Shown: positions 8,632-17,217 of the stretch, one piece after another
Layout: every line of letters begins with the position of its first letter
Numbering within the stretch: position 1 is the first letter of the stretch
Assembly: GCA_964617625.1 (NCBI GenBank)
Contig: CAZTZL010000031.1
Coordinates: 1-35,878, forward strand
Direction: 5' to 3'
Length of the DNA: 35,878 bases
From: CAZTZL01 sp964617625
GTDB taxonomy: Bacteria > Zhuqueibacterota > QNDG01 > DSAB01
Translations under genes and position numbers: made by a program
Notes under the pieces: model-generated
The model's database searches: none
The model's input: only the letters and a program-made list of their open reading frames with translations
What the model was told of the DNA's origin: nothing

Positions 8632-11586
8632 TTATGTTTGATTTGTCAATTCTCTCAACCGTTTCTTTGCATCCATTAATTCAGGGATATCCTCATCCGC
8701 ATTTTCCCAGATGTCAAGGAATTGTTTTAAATGCTGAATGGCTTTGCTTTTCTGACCTTTTTGCTGATACAATTTAGCCACATAATAATGATATTTCGGA
8801 TTCATGATCCGGCGGTCTTTGCTTTTCGGATTAAAATGAATCAAGCGTTCATATTCGGCAATGGCCTTGTTGATATTTCCTTTCTTTATATAGGCGCGAG
8901 CTAAAATATCTTTTGAAAAAGGAAGATTATAAAATATAATTCTGTCCGGATTGAAAAAATATCTCGGAATAGCCAGCTCTTTGATACCTTCACCGATCTC
9001 AATGGCTGCATCCGTTGAATCTTCAGCCAATAACAATTCCGCCTTCAATATCTTACAGTGAACGTCAATGATGTCTGTATACAGCACATGAAAATCGGGC
9101 AATATGGTTTTTAAATGATTGAGTCTGACGCGGGCTGAATCTAATTTCCCCTCACGTATATCGAGCAGCCCCAGAAACGGTTCACAGGTAAAATCATAAA
9201 AATGCGGATCGGGATAATTATATTTCTTTATAAACAATTGTTGATAATGATTAAAATGCGTTCGGCTCTGCTGATAATCTCTTTTTTCAAGACAGGAAGC
9301 TCCCTGCAAGGCTTCGCTTAACATGATAAAAGCCGAATTGTTCCATGCTTTGAACATATCGGAAGCGAATTCAACATCTCTGAGTGCTTCCTGATATCGT
9401 CCGGTCAGGACGTAATAATAACCGCGAAAACCGCGTCCCCCGGGCCGTTTGAAATACGACAGCTCATCAGCGATGTACCTGTCCGTACAGTCAATCGCCT
9501 GCTGAAATTCTGCTTTAACCGCGAAGGCAATGGATGTATAAATTTCTGACATGGCATTGGGATCGAACTCGGAGGCTTCCCTAAATTTGCGAATGGCCTC
9601 ATCGATGTCTCCGTTTGCAAAATAAATACTGCCAACCATGACTACCGGCGGTGCATCACCGGGATGAAGTTCAGCCAGCCGTTTTAGATACTCATCCGCT
9701 TTCTCCTGTTTGCCGGTCTCTGCATACAGGTGACATAATACCCGGGTAGGCGGTGTAAAATAGGGATCCAGCGCCAGCGCTTTCAGGCACTCGCTGATGG
9801 CCGCTTCGAATTTTTCATGATAGGCATAATGCTCGGCCAGTATATAATGCGGATACTTCTCCTTGGGGTACTCTTTGATCATTTGCTGATAGATTTGCAT
9901 TTTCTTTTCAAAATCGGGCTCCAGTTCAGCCTCGATATAAAGTTGTTCTTTTTTTGTGGCTCGCTGTGAATATTGCTTTGCCTTCAGGAATAACCGTTTG
10001 CTTTCAGTCTTGTTGGGTCCAAATGACCGCCCAAGCCATAAATAGGCAGTAGCGAACGTCGAATCGATTTCGATTGCTTTTTTGAAATATTTGATTGCCT
10101 CACCGGTTTCCCGAAAATATTCATCCCTGCCGCGAATAAAATAATGGTACGCTTCGATGGAAGAGGTGGTAACATCCATTATTTTTGTGTCCCGGAATTC
10201 AACCTGTTTTGCAGGAAGGGTGATGCCGTTTGATATCTCATGGCTTAACTCATCGATCTGCTGCTTCAGGATGCTTTCAACGCCATTCCCCTGAGAACGG
10301 CCGCTTTTTAACAGTTTTTTTGTGGTGACATCCAGAACCTTGACATCCGTGGCGAAAAGCTCTCCTGCCTTGATAAAACTGCCCAATACAATCGCATCGA
10401 TACCGTCAAGCGCACACAATTCAAACCCTGTGTTCTTATCGATACTTTTGATGTTTTCCTTGCCGACCTGTTTCAGAAGATCATACAGGCGTTCCCAGGT
10501 GGTCACCTGCAGCGACGAAGACTGTTCCAGACCGGTGATCAACAGATTTGGTATCGCATCTTGTAAATAGTCGTATGCTTTATTCCCAGTTTGATTTTCA
10601 AAAGAAATGACAGCGATGGAGATCGGTTTTTCAATTTTCTTTTTTAAAATTATTGGTTTAATTATGAAGAAACCTGTCAAAAGAAGAATTAATAACCCAA
10701 CTGGTACGTAATGGTTTTTTATTTTTTGAATAGGAGATGACGGTGCTTTTTTTTTCGAATCATGAATCGGCAGGTTTCGTTTTACATTTTTCAGATCATT
10801 TTCCATTTGCTTCATGTGTTGATATCGCTTTGAAATTGCTTTTTGCAATGCTTTATCGGTGATTTGTTCACATTCATTTGGAATATCCGCGGAAATGGAA
10901 GAGACTTTTTTCGGCTTCTCATGAAGAATGGAGTAAATCACAACCTGATCATAATCACCTTTGAAAGGCAATTGCCCCGTCAGCATTTCGTAAAGAATAA
11001 CGCCCACTGCCCAGATATCGGTTCTTGGATCTGTTTCTTTCCCGCTGACCTGTTCGGGGGAGATATAGGCAATGGTGCCCATGGTGGACATGTCTCTGGT
11101 GAGCCGGGTTTGCCCTTCCAGTTTGGCTAATCCAAAATCGATAATTTTTACAACTCCGTCATTGGTAATGAAAATATTGGCAGGTTTGATGTCCCGATGC
11201 ACAAGTCCGGTCTCATGGGCCTTTGCCAAACCATGTGAAATTTGAATGGCAATATCGAGAGCCTGATGCAACGGCAAAGGTCCGGTTTTTATTTTTTCCT
11301 TGAGGGTTTCTCCTTCATAATAAGCCATGGCAATAAATATCTGTCCGTCTGATGTCTCGTTAATTTCGTATATGGTGCAGATATTCGTGTGATCCAAAGA
11401 GGAGGCAGTCCGTGCTTCCCGGATAAATCGTTCTTTGGCGTCAGAATCTTCAGTGAGTTCCCGGGGTAAAAATTTAAGTGCGACAAAACGGTGGAGTTTG
11501 GTATCTCTGGCTTTATAGACTATACCCATTCCACCTTCACCGATTTTTTTAATAATTTTATAGTGTGAGATTGTTTTATTAATCAT
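8632..11586 (-). CDS. Membrane Ser/Thr protein kinase with TolB/FlgO-like region and TPRs
   Basis: The protein has 984 residues. Residues 8-265 are a Hanks-type kinase with a complete set of motifs: GEGGMG at 16-21, VALK with Lys38, HRDIKPAN at 130-137, DFG at 150-152, and a SPEQ motif (P-loop +1 region) near 176. A transmembrane helix lies at about 294-311 (VGLLILLLTGFFII). Residues 322-455 resemble the TolB N-terminal/FlgO-like region (ISIAVISFENQTG, IDAIVLGSF), and from about 475 to the end there are tetratricopeptide repeats (AIKYFKKAIEIDSTFATAY, AIRKFREASEFDPNAM). The kinase is cytoplasmic and the TPR region probably periplasmic. This architecture is common in Acidobacteriota and Ignavibacteria-like lineages. 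It is cotranscribed with the sigma-54 activator, its likely output. No strong ribosome binding site precedes the ATG. Confidence 0.93.
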   Translation of the reverse strand: MINKTISHYKIIKKIGEGGMGIVYKARDTKLHRFVALKFLPRELTEDSDAKERFIREARTASSLDHTNICTIYEINETSDGQIFIAMAYYEGETLKEKIKTGPLPLHQALDIAIQISHGLAKAHETGLVHRDIKPANIFITNDGVVKIIDFGLAKLEGQTRLTRDMSTMGTIAYISPEQVSGKETDPRTDIWAVGVILYEMLTGQLPFKGDYDQVVIYSILHEKPKKVSSISADIPNECEQITDKALQKAISKRYQHMKQMENDLKNVKRNLPIHDSKKKAPSSPIQKIKNHYVPVGLLILLLTGFFIIKPIILKKKIEKPISIAVISFENQTGNKAYDYLQDAIPNLLITGLEQSSSLQVTTWERLYDLLKQVGKENIKSIDKNTGFELCALDGIDAIVLGSFIKAGELFATDVKVLDVTTKKLLKSGRSQGNGVESILKQQIDELSHEISNGITLPAKQVEFRDTKIMDVTTSSIEAYHYFIRGRDEYFRETGEAIKYFKKAIEIDSTFATAYLWLGRSFGPNKTESKRLFLKAKQYSQRATKKEQLYIEAELEPDFEKKMQIYQQMIKEYPKEKYPHYILAEHYAYHEKFEAAISECLKALALDPYFTPPTRVLCHLYAETGKQEKADEYLKRLAELHPGDAPPVVMVGSIYFANGDIDEAIRKFREASEFDPNAMSEIYTSIAFAVKAEFQQAIDCTDRYIADELSYFKRPGGRGFRGYYYVLTGRYQEALRDVEFASDMFKAWNNSAFIMLSEALQGASCLEKRDYQQSRTHFNHYQQLFIKKYNYPDPHFYDFTCEPFLGLLDIREGKLDSARVRLNHLKTILPDFHVLYTDIIDVHCKILKAELLLAEDSTDAAIEIGEGIKELAIPRYFFNPDRIIFYNLPFSKDILARAYIKKGNINKAIAEYERLIHFNPKSKDRRIMNPKYHYYVAKLYQQKGQKSKAIQHLKQFLDIWENADEDIPELMDAKKRLRELTNQT

Positions 11587-11645
11587 ATAACCAGTTTCCG
11601 CTCTGAGGGATCAATCTAATTCAGATAGCAATTATGGAAGTCGGG

Positions 11646-11674
11646 ATAATATTATTTTAATTCCCCTGTTTCAA
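11646..11674 (-). promoter_or_regulatory. Sigma-70-type promoter of the kinase/activator operon
   Basis: On the minus strand TTGAAA (11669-11674) is followed 17 bases later by TATTAT (11646-11651). This is close to TTGACA/TATAAT with ideal spacing and would give a leader of about 50 bases before the kinase ATG at 11586. The rest of 11587-11910 is AT-rich and shows no gene. Confidence 0.5.
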
Positions 11675-11910
11675 TTTGGGCCGAGTGATTGATTAACAGA
11701 ATTAAAATCAGTACAGAGGATGTAAAATTATTAATAAATATAATAAGATAATTTACAAAAATCTACTCTATTTTAAGTGATTGGAAGAAAAGATTTTAGT
11801 CGTTATAAAAGAAAAACTGTAACTCTTTCAAATGATCCAGGATTCCCATTTTCAGTGCGGCCGGTCAGAATGATAATGCGATATACATTCAATGGAACAG
11901 GGAAGAAGGA

Positions 11911-13022
11911 TTATTCAAACTGTAGCCAATCGATTTCAACGATTTTTCCTTTTAAAAGAACGGCAGTGANNNNNNNNNNNNNNNNNNNNNNNNNNNNNNN
12001 NNNNNNNNNNNNNNNNNNNNNNNNNNNNNNNNNNNNNNNNNNNNNNNNNNNNNNNNNNNNNNNNNNNNNGCGGCATCGGTGAGACCCACGCCCCGCAAAG
12101 TGGGAATCACTTTTCGAATGGTGCCGTCTTCATTAAAGAACAGGCTGTCCGCCCGGACGGACCTGTTTTTATCAAAATGGGGCGAGAGGTCATTGTGGTG
12201 ATAAAATAAAATCCACTGTCCTTTGTATTGAATAATGGAATGGTGATTGGTCCAGCAGCCGGTCGGCGATTCATCCATGATGACACCCTTGTACTTAAAA
12301 GGTCCCATGGGAGTGTCGCCTGTGGCATAAGCCAGTGTCTCGGTTTTCTTGATTACATAGGGAAAGGTAAGATAGTAAATGCTGTTTCTTTCAAAAAGAT
12401 ACGGGCCTTCCTTGAATCCTTCGGGCAATCCCTCAACTTCCTGCGGTTCAGCAGCAAGTTCCAGCATGTTTTCTTGAAGCTTGGCCATGTGTAAACGTCT
12501 GCCGCCGGCCCAGTAGAGATAGGCCTGGCCGTCTTTATCGATGAATGGATTGGGGTCGATACCGAAAACGCCATCGATGGGTTTGGATTCGGGTTTGAAA
12601 GGCCCGTATGGCGTATCGGATACAGCAACTCCGATCGCCATCCATTTTGCGAATGATGTATTTTTGATTTTGGCCGGAAAGTAAAAATAATATTTGCCGT
12701 TTCTCTCGATACAATCGGGAGCCCATAAACTGTTTGAAGTCGAATCCATCCAGCGTACATTTTCCTGGCTGATGATAATGCCATGGTCTGTCCAATCGGT
12801 CAGGTTTTCCGATGAGAAAACATGATAATCTTTCATGCAAAACCAGTTGGACTTGCATTTGACATCATGCGACGGATAGAGGTAAACCTTGCCTTCAAAT
12901 ACCCTCGCAGAGGGATCGGCCGTAAACTGATCCAGTATCAGCGGATTTTGAGCAAATGCACTGTTTAATCCAAATACCAGGCAGTAACTGAGTATGAATG
13001 AGCAATATGAAAATTTTTTCAT
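11911..13022 (-). CDS. Secreted glycoside hydrolase family 43 protein with CBM6-like end (interrupted by assembly gap)
   Basis: From the ATG at 13022 (AGGAAAACC upstream) 317 codons are readable before the run of N. Residues 1-24 are a signal peptide (SAFA). The GH43 five-blade propeller triad is visible: Asp36 (TADPSAR, general base), Asp156 (GIDPNPFIDKDG, pKa modulator) and Glu205 (KEGPYLFERN, acid). Substrates in the family are mostly arabinan, xylan or their oligosaccharides; the exact specificity cannot be told. Beyond the gap, 11969-11911 reads TAVLLKGKIVEIDWLQFE then stop, which looks like the last strand of a CBM6. The two sides are not in the same frame if the gap is exactly 100 bases, so the gap length is a placeholder. 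The gene sits 25 bases after the DUF362 gene, probably in one operon. Confidence 0.85.
11970..12069. other. Assembly gap, 100 N
   Basis: Exactly 100 N, the customary scaffold placeholder. It falls inside the GH43 gene. To keep the frame of both sides the true length must leave remainder 2 on division by 3, and a whole CBM6 would need about 300 or more missing bases. Confidence 0.98.
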
Positions 13023-13047
13023 TCAGTGGTTTTCCTTTTACAGTTAA

Positions 13048-14466
13048 TTATTTCTGATAAATCAATTTTTGTGTTTTGACATGCCGGCCTGACTGCAGTC
13101 TGGCGAAGTATATGCCGCTCGGCAGATGATTTGCATTCCAGTGCAGCTGATGTTCACCTGATGAAATATGACCGTCTACCAAAGTCTCAACAGCCTGGCC
13201 CATTCCGTTATAAATTTTAAGAGTGATGTGCTGAGCCCCGGGGACATAATACCGGATACAAGTGACTGCATTAAACGGATTCGGCCAATTGTCAAACAGC
13301 TGAAGTGCATTGGGTATGGATGCATAATGAGGGTGTCCAACCGATGTGTGAATCAAATCGGCTCCATCACCGACCAGTTCAATTTCACTCAATGTATTGG
13401 TGCCCATGCCAATCTGGCTGGCCAGAAGCAGGTAGTTGTCGCATTCCTGACCGCTGGGTAATTGAAATTTTTCTGTCTCCGGATCATTGCCCATCTGATG
13501 CGAGCAGACTGAATCCGTAGCCACGGGATCTTTTCCTGCAAGAAGCAGGTGGTATTCAGCAGGAACAAATGTTGGATTCCAGACACCTTCACCACCATCT
13601 GCATTGATGATCCCGTCCACCACGCCCAGATTGACTGGTCTGGCCAAGTTCAAGTCAATGATTGATCGGGGGAGGTAGGTTCTGATATTTTCCGATCCAT
13701 TTTTGTTATGCAGGTGAACACGGGTACTGGTTCCATAAAAAGACAACGGGGTAATTCCGACTTGGTTTTTCATGGTATGGGTGACACCCGCATCGTAGTG
13801 CTGTTTCATCTTGGGAATGGATACATAGACATCCACTTCATCCAGAATCCGGTTGAGTGTGAAAGAGCTGTAATTAAAATGGTTTTCACCGGTTTCTTTT
13901 TCCATATAATCCGTATAAGGAGCCGCCTCATTGAGATTTACCAGCTGAAAACCCAGATCATCCTGCACATCCTTATAGCCGAAGTTGTTGTATGATGCCA
14001 TATCCCAGATCGCTTCTACAATAGTGAGGTCATCGGCAGTCACACCGCTGTCCAGTAACAGTTCACACACAGCACGCAGCACAGTCGGATGTGTCCACAT
14101 GGCCTCGGTGATATCATAGCCCTGGAGTTTGGAATGATTTGCACTGCCGGATCCGCCTGTGAGGTTGATTTTAACCGCCACCTTATCGCCCGCACTGACC
14201 ACATCACTGATACCGCCCAGTGATTCGAAAAGATGCTGTACTTTTTGTTTGATGAGCGCCGGGCTGCTGTAATCCATTGCCTGGGTCACGGCGACCTGGG
14301 CTGCATAATCTGAAATTCCGAGAGCATGTGCGCTTTTAGATTTACCGAAAGGATTGATGAGCAGTCCCGCTGTCACAGCACCGGTTGTTGAAATGAATTG
14401 GCGCCTTGAGATGGATTTCCCCGAATCGGTTTTCTTTGATCGATTGGTCTCATTATTTTTTTCCAT
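13048..14466 (-). CDS. DUF362 protein with Tat signal and type IX sorting domain
   Basis: The protein has 472 residues. A twin-arginine signal lies at the N-terminus (SISRRQFISTTGAVTAG, Arg21-Arg22), so it is exported folded. Residues about 60-370 match DUF362 (VAVKINLTGGSG, AVCELLLDSGV, VYVSIPKMKQHYDAGVTHTMKN, DGIINADGGEG). The function of this family is not established; no 4Fe-4S Cys cluster is present here, unlike many DUF362-ferredoxin proteins. Residues about 387-472 are a Por-type sorting domain (DNWPNPFNAVTCIRY, GIYFARLQSG, LIYQK). The combination suggests Tat transport across the inner membrane and then type IX export across the outer membrane. It lies upstream of the GH43 gene in the same orientation. 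The ribosome binding site is weak (GGGTCTGGCT before ATG). Confidence 0.88.
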   Translation of the reverse strand: MEKNNETNRSKKTDSGKSISRRQFISTTGAVTAGLLINPFGKSKSAHALGISDYAAQVAVTQAMDYSSPALIKQKVQHLFESLGGISDVVSAGDKVAVKINLTGGSGSANHSKLQGYDITEAMWTHPTVLRAVCELLLDSGVTADDLTIVEAIWDMASYNNFGYKDVQDDLGFQLVNLNEAAPYTDYMEKETGENHFNYSSFTLNRILDEVDVYVSIPKMKQHYDAGVTHTMKNQVGITPLSFYGTSTRVHLHNKNGSENIRTYLPRSIIDLNLARPVNLGVVDGIINADGGEGVWNPTFVPAEYHLLLAGKDPVATDSVCSHQMGNDPETEKFQLPSGQECDNYLLLASQIGMGTNTLSEIELVGDGADLIHTSVGHPHYASIPNALQLFDNWPNPFNAVTCIRYYVPGAQHITLKIYNGMGQAVETLVDGHISSGEHQLHWNANHLPSGIYFARLQSGRHVKTQKLIYQK

Positions 14467-14593
14467 AGCCAGACCCTATATTTTATTATAATTGTATTAT
14501 CAATTCATATTGTCAATTGCAATTTTATAGATACGGGATGGATATCCCGAACGATGAAATATTCGCGCTGCGTTCGTTATTTGATCAAATAAG

Positions 14594-14929
14594 TTATAAT
14601 CCTTTCTCTGCGATGTTGCGGTCGATCTGGAGAAACTCGATCGGTACGCCGTTGTCTTCTATAAAAGCCACCCGGACTCCCCGGCTCGGGGTGTTGGGTT
14701 GGATAATCACGTTTTTTCCTTTTATCGCTTTCATCAGGTCGGCAACCTCAAAGGCAACATGAGGCACTGTTTTGATGAGATTCGGGTAAGGTGCATCGTC
14801 TTCATACCGCATCCATTCGATTCCGTATGGATTCTCTCCGTAGCCGCTGACGTACATTTTCAGGTGTTTGAGATGAATCTCGTCTTTTAGTTTCTGTTGG
14901 GTTGGAATGCCGATGTGATGATATTTCAT
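14594..14929 (-). CDS. VOC-superfamily (glyoxalase/bleomycin-resistance-like) protein
   Basis: The protein has 111 residues, a single VOC unit: MKYHHIGIPT at the start, PHVAFEVADLMKAIKG in the middle, and VRVAFIEDNGVPIEFLQ near the end. His5, His57 and Glu98 could be metal ligands of the usual H/H/E kind. VOC proteins include glyoxalases, dioxygenases and binding proteins, and the substrate here cannot be inferred. CGGAGAATATG lies upstream of the ATG. A promoter at 15043-15071 probably drives it alone. Confidence 0.85.
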   Translation of the reverse strand: MKYHHIGIPTQQKLKDEIHLKHLKMYVSGYGENPYGIEWMRYEDDAPYPNLIKTVPHVAFEVADLMKAIKGKNVIIQPNTPSRGVRVAFIEDNGVPIEFLQIDRNIAEKGL

Positions 14930-15042
14930 CAGAACATATTCTCCGTTTTACGACTCGGTGTTCGGGATTTGGTAAATGAAAAATCCCTTATTTGTTGATT
15001 CAGTGACAGGATTTCCATCGTCCAATGTTTGTTTTTCTTTTT

Positions 15043-15071
15043 AAAATAATTGAAACTGTCGACGAAAGCAA
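15043..15071 (-). promoter_or_regulatory. Promoter module copy A (VOC gene)
   Basis: On the minus strand TTGCTT, 17 bases, TATTTT. The surrounding bases also match the modules at 15842-15870 and 20306-20334, including a TTTC after the -35 box and CAAT/CCAT just before the -10 box. The expected start lies about 107 bases before the VOC ATG. Confidence 0.5.
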
Positions 15072-15103
15072 GGAAATTTGGGATTGACGAATATACATTC
15101 AAT

Positions 15104-15136
15104 AAAAAAACCCGGAATTTTTAATCCCGGGATTTG
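15104..15136 (-). terminator. Intrinsic terminator of the GyrI-like gene
   Basis: On the minus strand CCCGG, an 11-base loop, CCGGG, then seven T. It lies 22 bases past the stop of the gene at 15158. The stem is short but GC-only. Confidence 0.6.
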
Positions 15137-15157
15137 AAATGAGATGTTTACAGAACA

Positions 15158-15769
15158 CTATTTATCGGATACGGGTTCTTCCATAATTTTTTGAACCGGC
15201 ATGATAATTTCAATTTCTCCGCACCATTCGCCTTTTTCGTCCATCGTCGGCTGGCCGAGATATTTTTCCATCATTGGTCCAGCAGGTGCGTATTGATTCT
15301 CGGTAATCCACTGATAGAGGCCTGCATAACATGCCCCCATTGCCTCGGATGAAAAACTGCCTTTGTAATTTTTGGTTGCCAGCAGTTTGTATTCCCATTT
15401 TTTCAGTTTCAGGGGTTCTTCGAGTTTCTGGCCTTCGGAAACCGGAAGGCCGAGTTCCCATTTGAGTTCGGCTTCGGGTGTGTTCTGGGGATTGTTGTAG
15501 TAAATGCCGAAAACGGGCTGGTTCATGTCCAGCATCAATTTGCCGGCCAATCCGTACAATGTACCAAAAGCCTCTCCATGCTGATCGTAGCTTCCGGTCA
15601 TTTCCAGTGCGGCATAATAAAACGGTTTTACGATTGTGATTTTAGGTATCGGTTCCATTTTTGTTTCCTGGGTTTCGCATTTCGTTTCTGCTGCTTCCTG
15701 AGCCAGGACAATTTGGAAAACAGAGAGTATCAGACAAATTGCCAATCCAATGAGCACTGCTTTTTTCAT
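15158..15769 (-). CDS. Exported GyrI-like (effector-binding) domain protein
   Basis: The protein has 203 residues. MKKAVLIGLAICLILSVFQ is a signal peptide ending LAQ. The mature part resembles the GyrI/AraC effector-binding fold: an early VKPFYYAALEMTGSYDQHG strand-turn, then FGIYYNNP, WELGLPV and YKGSFSSEAMGACYAGLYQWITEN, ending GEWCGEIEIIMPVQK. GyrI-like domains bind small hydrophobic or cationic ligands; an exported version is less usual and may act as a periplasmic ligand binder. AGAGGAGAATAAC precedes the ATG. It has its own promoter module and terminator, so it appears to be a single-gene unit. The fold call is by motif only. Confidence 0.78.
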   Translation of the reverse strand: MKKAVLIGLAICLILSVFQIVLAQEAAETKCETQETKMEPIPKITIVKPFYYAALEMTGSYDQHGEAFGTLYGLAGKLMLDMNQPVFGIYYNNPQNTPEAELKWELGLPVSEGQKLEEPLKLKKWEYKLLATKNYKGSFSSEAMGACYAGLYQWITENQYAPAGPMMEKYLGQPTMDEKGEWCGEIEIIMPVQKIMEEPVSDK

Positions 15770-15841
15770 GTTATTCTCCTCTAATATTTTCGGTTAATTA
15801 TCATACGTAAATTCACTTCCACTGTTCCCGATCCCCGTATA

Positions 15842-15870
15842 AAAATAATGGATATTGATGAAGAAATCAA
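15842..15870 (-). promoter_or_regulatory. Promoter module copy B (GyrI-like gene)
   Basis: On the minus strand CTTCTTGATTTCTTCA continues to TCCATTATTTT: TTGATT, 17 bases, TATTTT. The expected start lies about 65 bases before the ATG at 15769. It is nearly identical to the copy at 20306-20334. Confidence 0.6.
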
Positions 15871-15922
15871 GAAGAATGCAACGGATTGAAATGAAAAAAT
15901 ATTTGTATAGCCTAAAATAGGG

Positions 15923-15952
15923 AACGCCCCGAATGGTTATCATCGGGGCGTT
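15923..15952 (-). terminator. Terminator hairpin after the cold-shock gene
   Basis: A perfect 10-bp stem, AACGCCCCGA with TCGGGGCGTT, and a 10-base loop, 33 bases after the cold-shock stop codon. On the minus strand it is followed by CCCTATTTT, a poor T-run, but the stem is strong. Confidence 0.6.
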
Positions 15953-15985
15953 TAAAAAGGGTGTTCAAATTCGATATATTGGGAT

Positions 15986-16186
15986 TTACAGTTTTTTTAC
16001 TTTTGCAGCTTGCGGTCCCTTCTCACCCTGGACCACTTCAAATTCAACTTCGTCTCCCTCGTTCAGTGCTTTGAAACCTTCCTGCTCGATTGCGCTAAAG
16101 TGGACGAAAACATCATCGCCGCCTTCACGTTCGATGAATCCAAAACCTTTGGTTCTGTTAAACCATTTGACTTTTCCCTGTTCCAT
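15986..16186 (-). CDS. cspA: Cold-shock domain protein (CspA family)
   Basis: The protein has 66 residues, the usual CspA length, a single OB-fold that binds single-stranded RNA and DNA. RNP1 (KGFGFI) and RNP2 (VFVHF) are intact, as are the opening GKVKWFNRTKG and the closing GPQAAKVKKL. It acts as an RNA chaperone in the cytoplasm. AAAAAGGAT lies upstream of the ATG. A candidate promoter at 16288-16315 would give a leader of about 95 bases, in keeping with the leaders of cold-inducible csp genes. It is flanked by a strong hairpin terminator and appears monocistronic. Confidence 0.97.
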   Translation of the reverse strand: MEQGKVKWFNRTKGFGFIEREGGDDVFVHFSAIEQEGFKALNEGDEVEFEVVQGEKGPQAAKVKKL

Positions 16187-16287
16187 TCTAAATCCTTTTT
16201 GTTAAACCTAAACCTTGTACTGTTCACTTCCCGATTTCAGCATGGAAATGATGTACGATATATCTCGGAAGATTAATATAATATTTT

Positions 16288-16315
16288 TTTATACTCAAAC
16301 CAAGTATTTTTTCAA
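16288..16315 (-). promoter_or_regulatory. Candidate promoter of the cold-shock gene
   Basis: On the minus strand TTGAAA (16310-16315), 16 bases, TATAAA (16288-16293). The region is very AT-rich, so a chance match is possible. I see nothing else in 16187-16517. Confidence 0.4.
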
Positions 16316-16517
16316 ATTTTTCAAAATTGGTAAAAAAGTATGATTATTCCCCATTTGCAAAAAACTGAACTCGATTTACTCATTTGAATGAGCCGAAACG
16401 CCGTTTTATGCCATCATTTTCCAGTCGTGACCGATTTTTGCTTTCCGGCAATTATCCTGACAACTATTTCAAATCCCGATGTATGAAACAAAAAAGTTTT
16501 ACTTCGAGGTTGGCTTT

Positions 16518-16808
16518 TTAAGAACGGCCCTGCACGGCTACAATATTGGCAGTTGATGCGTTCCATCGATGATGAGCGATTTTCTGATAACCTTCCGAGT
16601 GATACCAGCGTTCAAGTTCCTTCTTGTCGGGAAACCGGATCAGAACTGTTCGTTCATAGGGCCACTCTCCCTCGAGGATGGAAACAGCGTCATCCACAGC
16701 GACCACTTCACCCTTGAATTTCTCAAGTACTTTATCCGTCTGTTCAAGGTATTTCGAATATTCGCCTTTGTCGTGGATATTGATTTGTGCCACGAAATAG
16801 CAACTCAT
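16518..16808 (-). CDS. DUF1330-like protein
   Basis: The protein has 96 residues, with the DUF1330 pattern: CYFVAQINIHDKGEYSKYL at the start, GEVVAVDDAVSILEGEWP in the middle, TVLIRFPDKKELERWYHSEGYQ, and an end reading ANIVAVQG. This is a dimeric alpha/beta-barrel (ferredoxin-like) family with no settled function. It is cytoplasmic. The ribosome binding site is modest (AAAGAGAACC). It lies downstream of the 58-residue membrane protein gene on the same strand but 199 bases away, so cotranscription is uncertain. Confidence 0.88.
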   Translation of the reverse strand: MSCYFVAQINIHDKGEYSKYLEQTDKVLEKFKGEVVAVDDAVSILEGEWPYERTVLIRFPDKKELERWYHSEGYQKIAHHRWNASTANIVAVQGRS

Positions 16809-17007
16809 CGGAAGGTTCTCTTTTTCATTTATTTCTTTTAAAATTATGCATGTCTTGAATATTCATTCCTGAATCGAGACCGAATAAAATTGCTCTCGCA
16901 TGAATCACCTGAATCCTTCCTGTTTAATGATTTCATCTGCAAATGAAATGTCCAGATGGACAGGGGGTATTATTCAGGAATGATTGATAAGAATTTTGAT
17001 AATCCAG

Positions 17008-17184
17008 TTATTTTTTTTGCCTGAGACTGATTATTATGTTTGTCAGCGATGCACCGATAATTGCTCCGCAGGCTAACAGCCCGATGATCTGAACGGTTCG
17101 TACATTTTCTGTAAATAAGGTTAATCCAACTGCACAAAACACCACCATGAGGGCGATGTTCCTGGCAATAGGTCTTTTGTTCAT
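17008..17184 (-). CDS. 58-residue two-helix membrane protein, paralogue 1
   Basis: A short gene with AAAAGGAGAATAAA before the ATG. It reads MNKRPIARNIALMVVFCAVG, then a conserved LTLFTENVRTVQIIGLL, then CGAIIGASLTNIIISLRQKK. Two hydrophobic segments (about 10-24 and 32-52) flank a short TENVR turn, with a basic N-terminus and a basic tail, so both ends are probably cytoplasmic. A second gene at 32219-32395 encodes a protein identical at 44 of 58 positions, and most DNA differences in the shared core are in third codon positions, which shows coding selection. Function unknown; I do not recognise the family. Confidence 0.88.
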   Translation of the reverse strand: MNKRPIARNIALMVVFCAVGLTLFTENVRTVQIIGLLACGAIIGASLTNIIISLRQKK

Positions 17185-17217
17185 TTTATTCTCCTTTTGC
17201 TTGATGGCTGTGAACTT

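Noticed and set aside
14485..14516. TTGACA and TATAAT boxes before the DUF362 gene
   Set aside because: The spacer is 20 bases, too long for a normal promoter; other pairings in this AT-rich stretch are equally weak.
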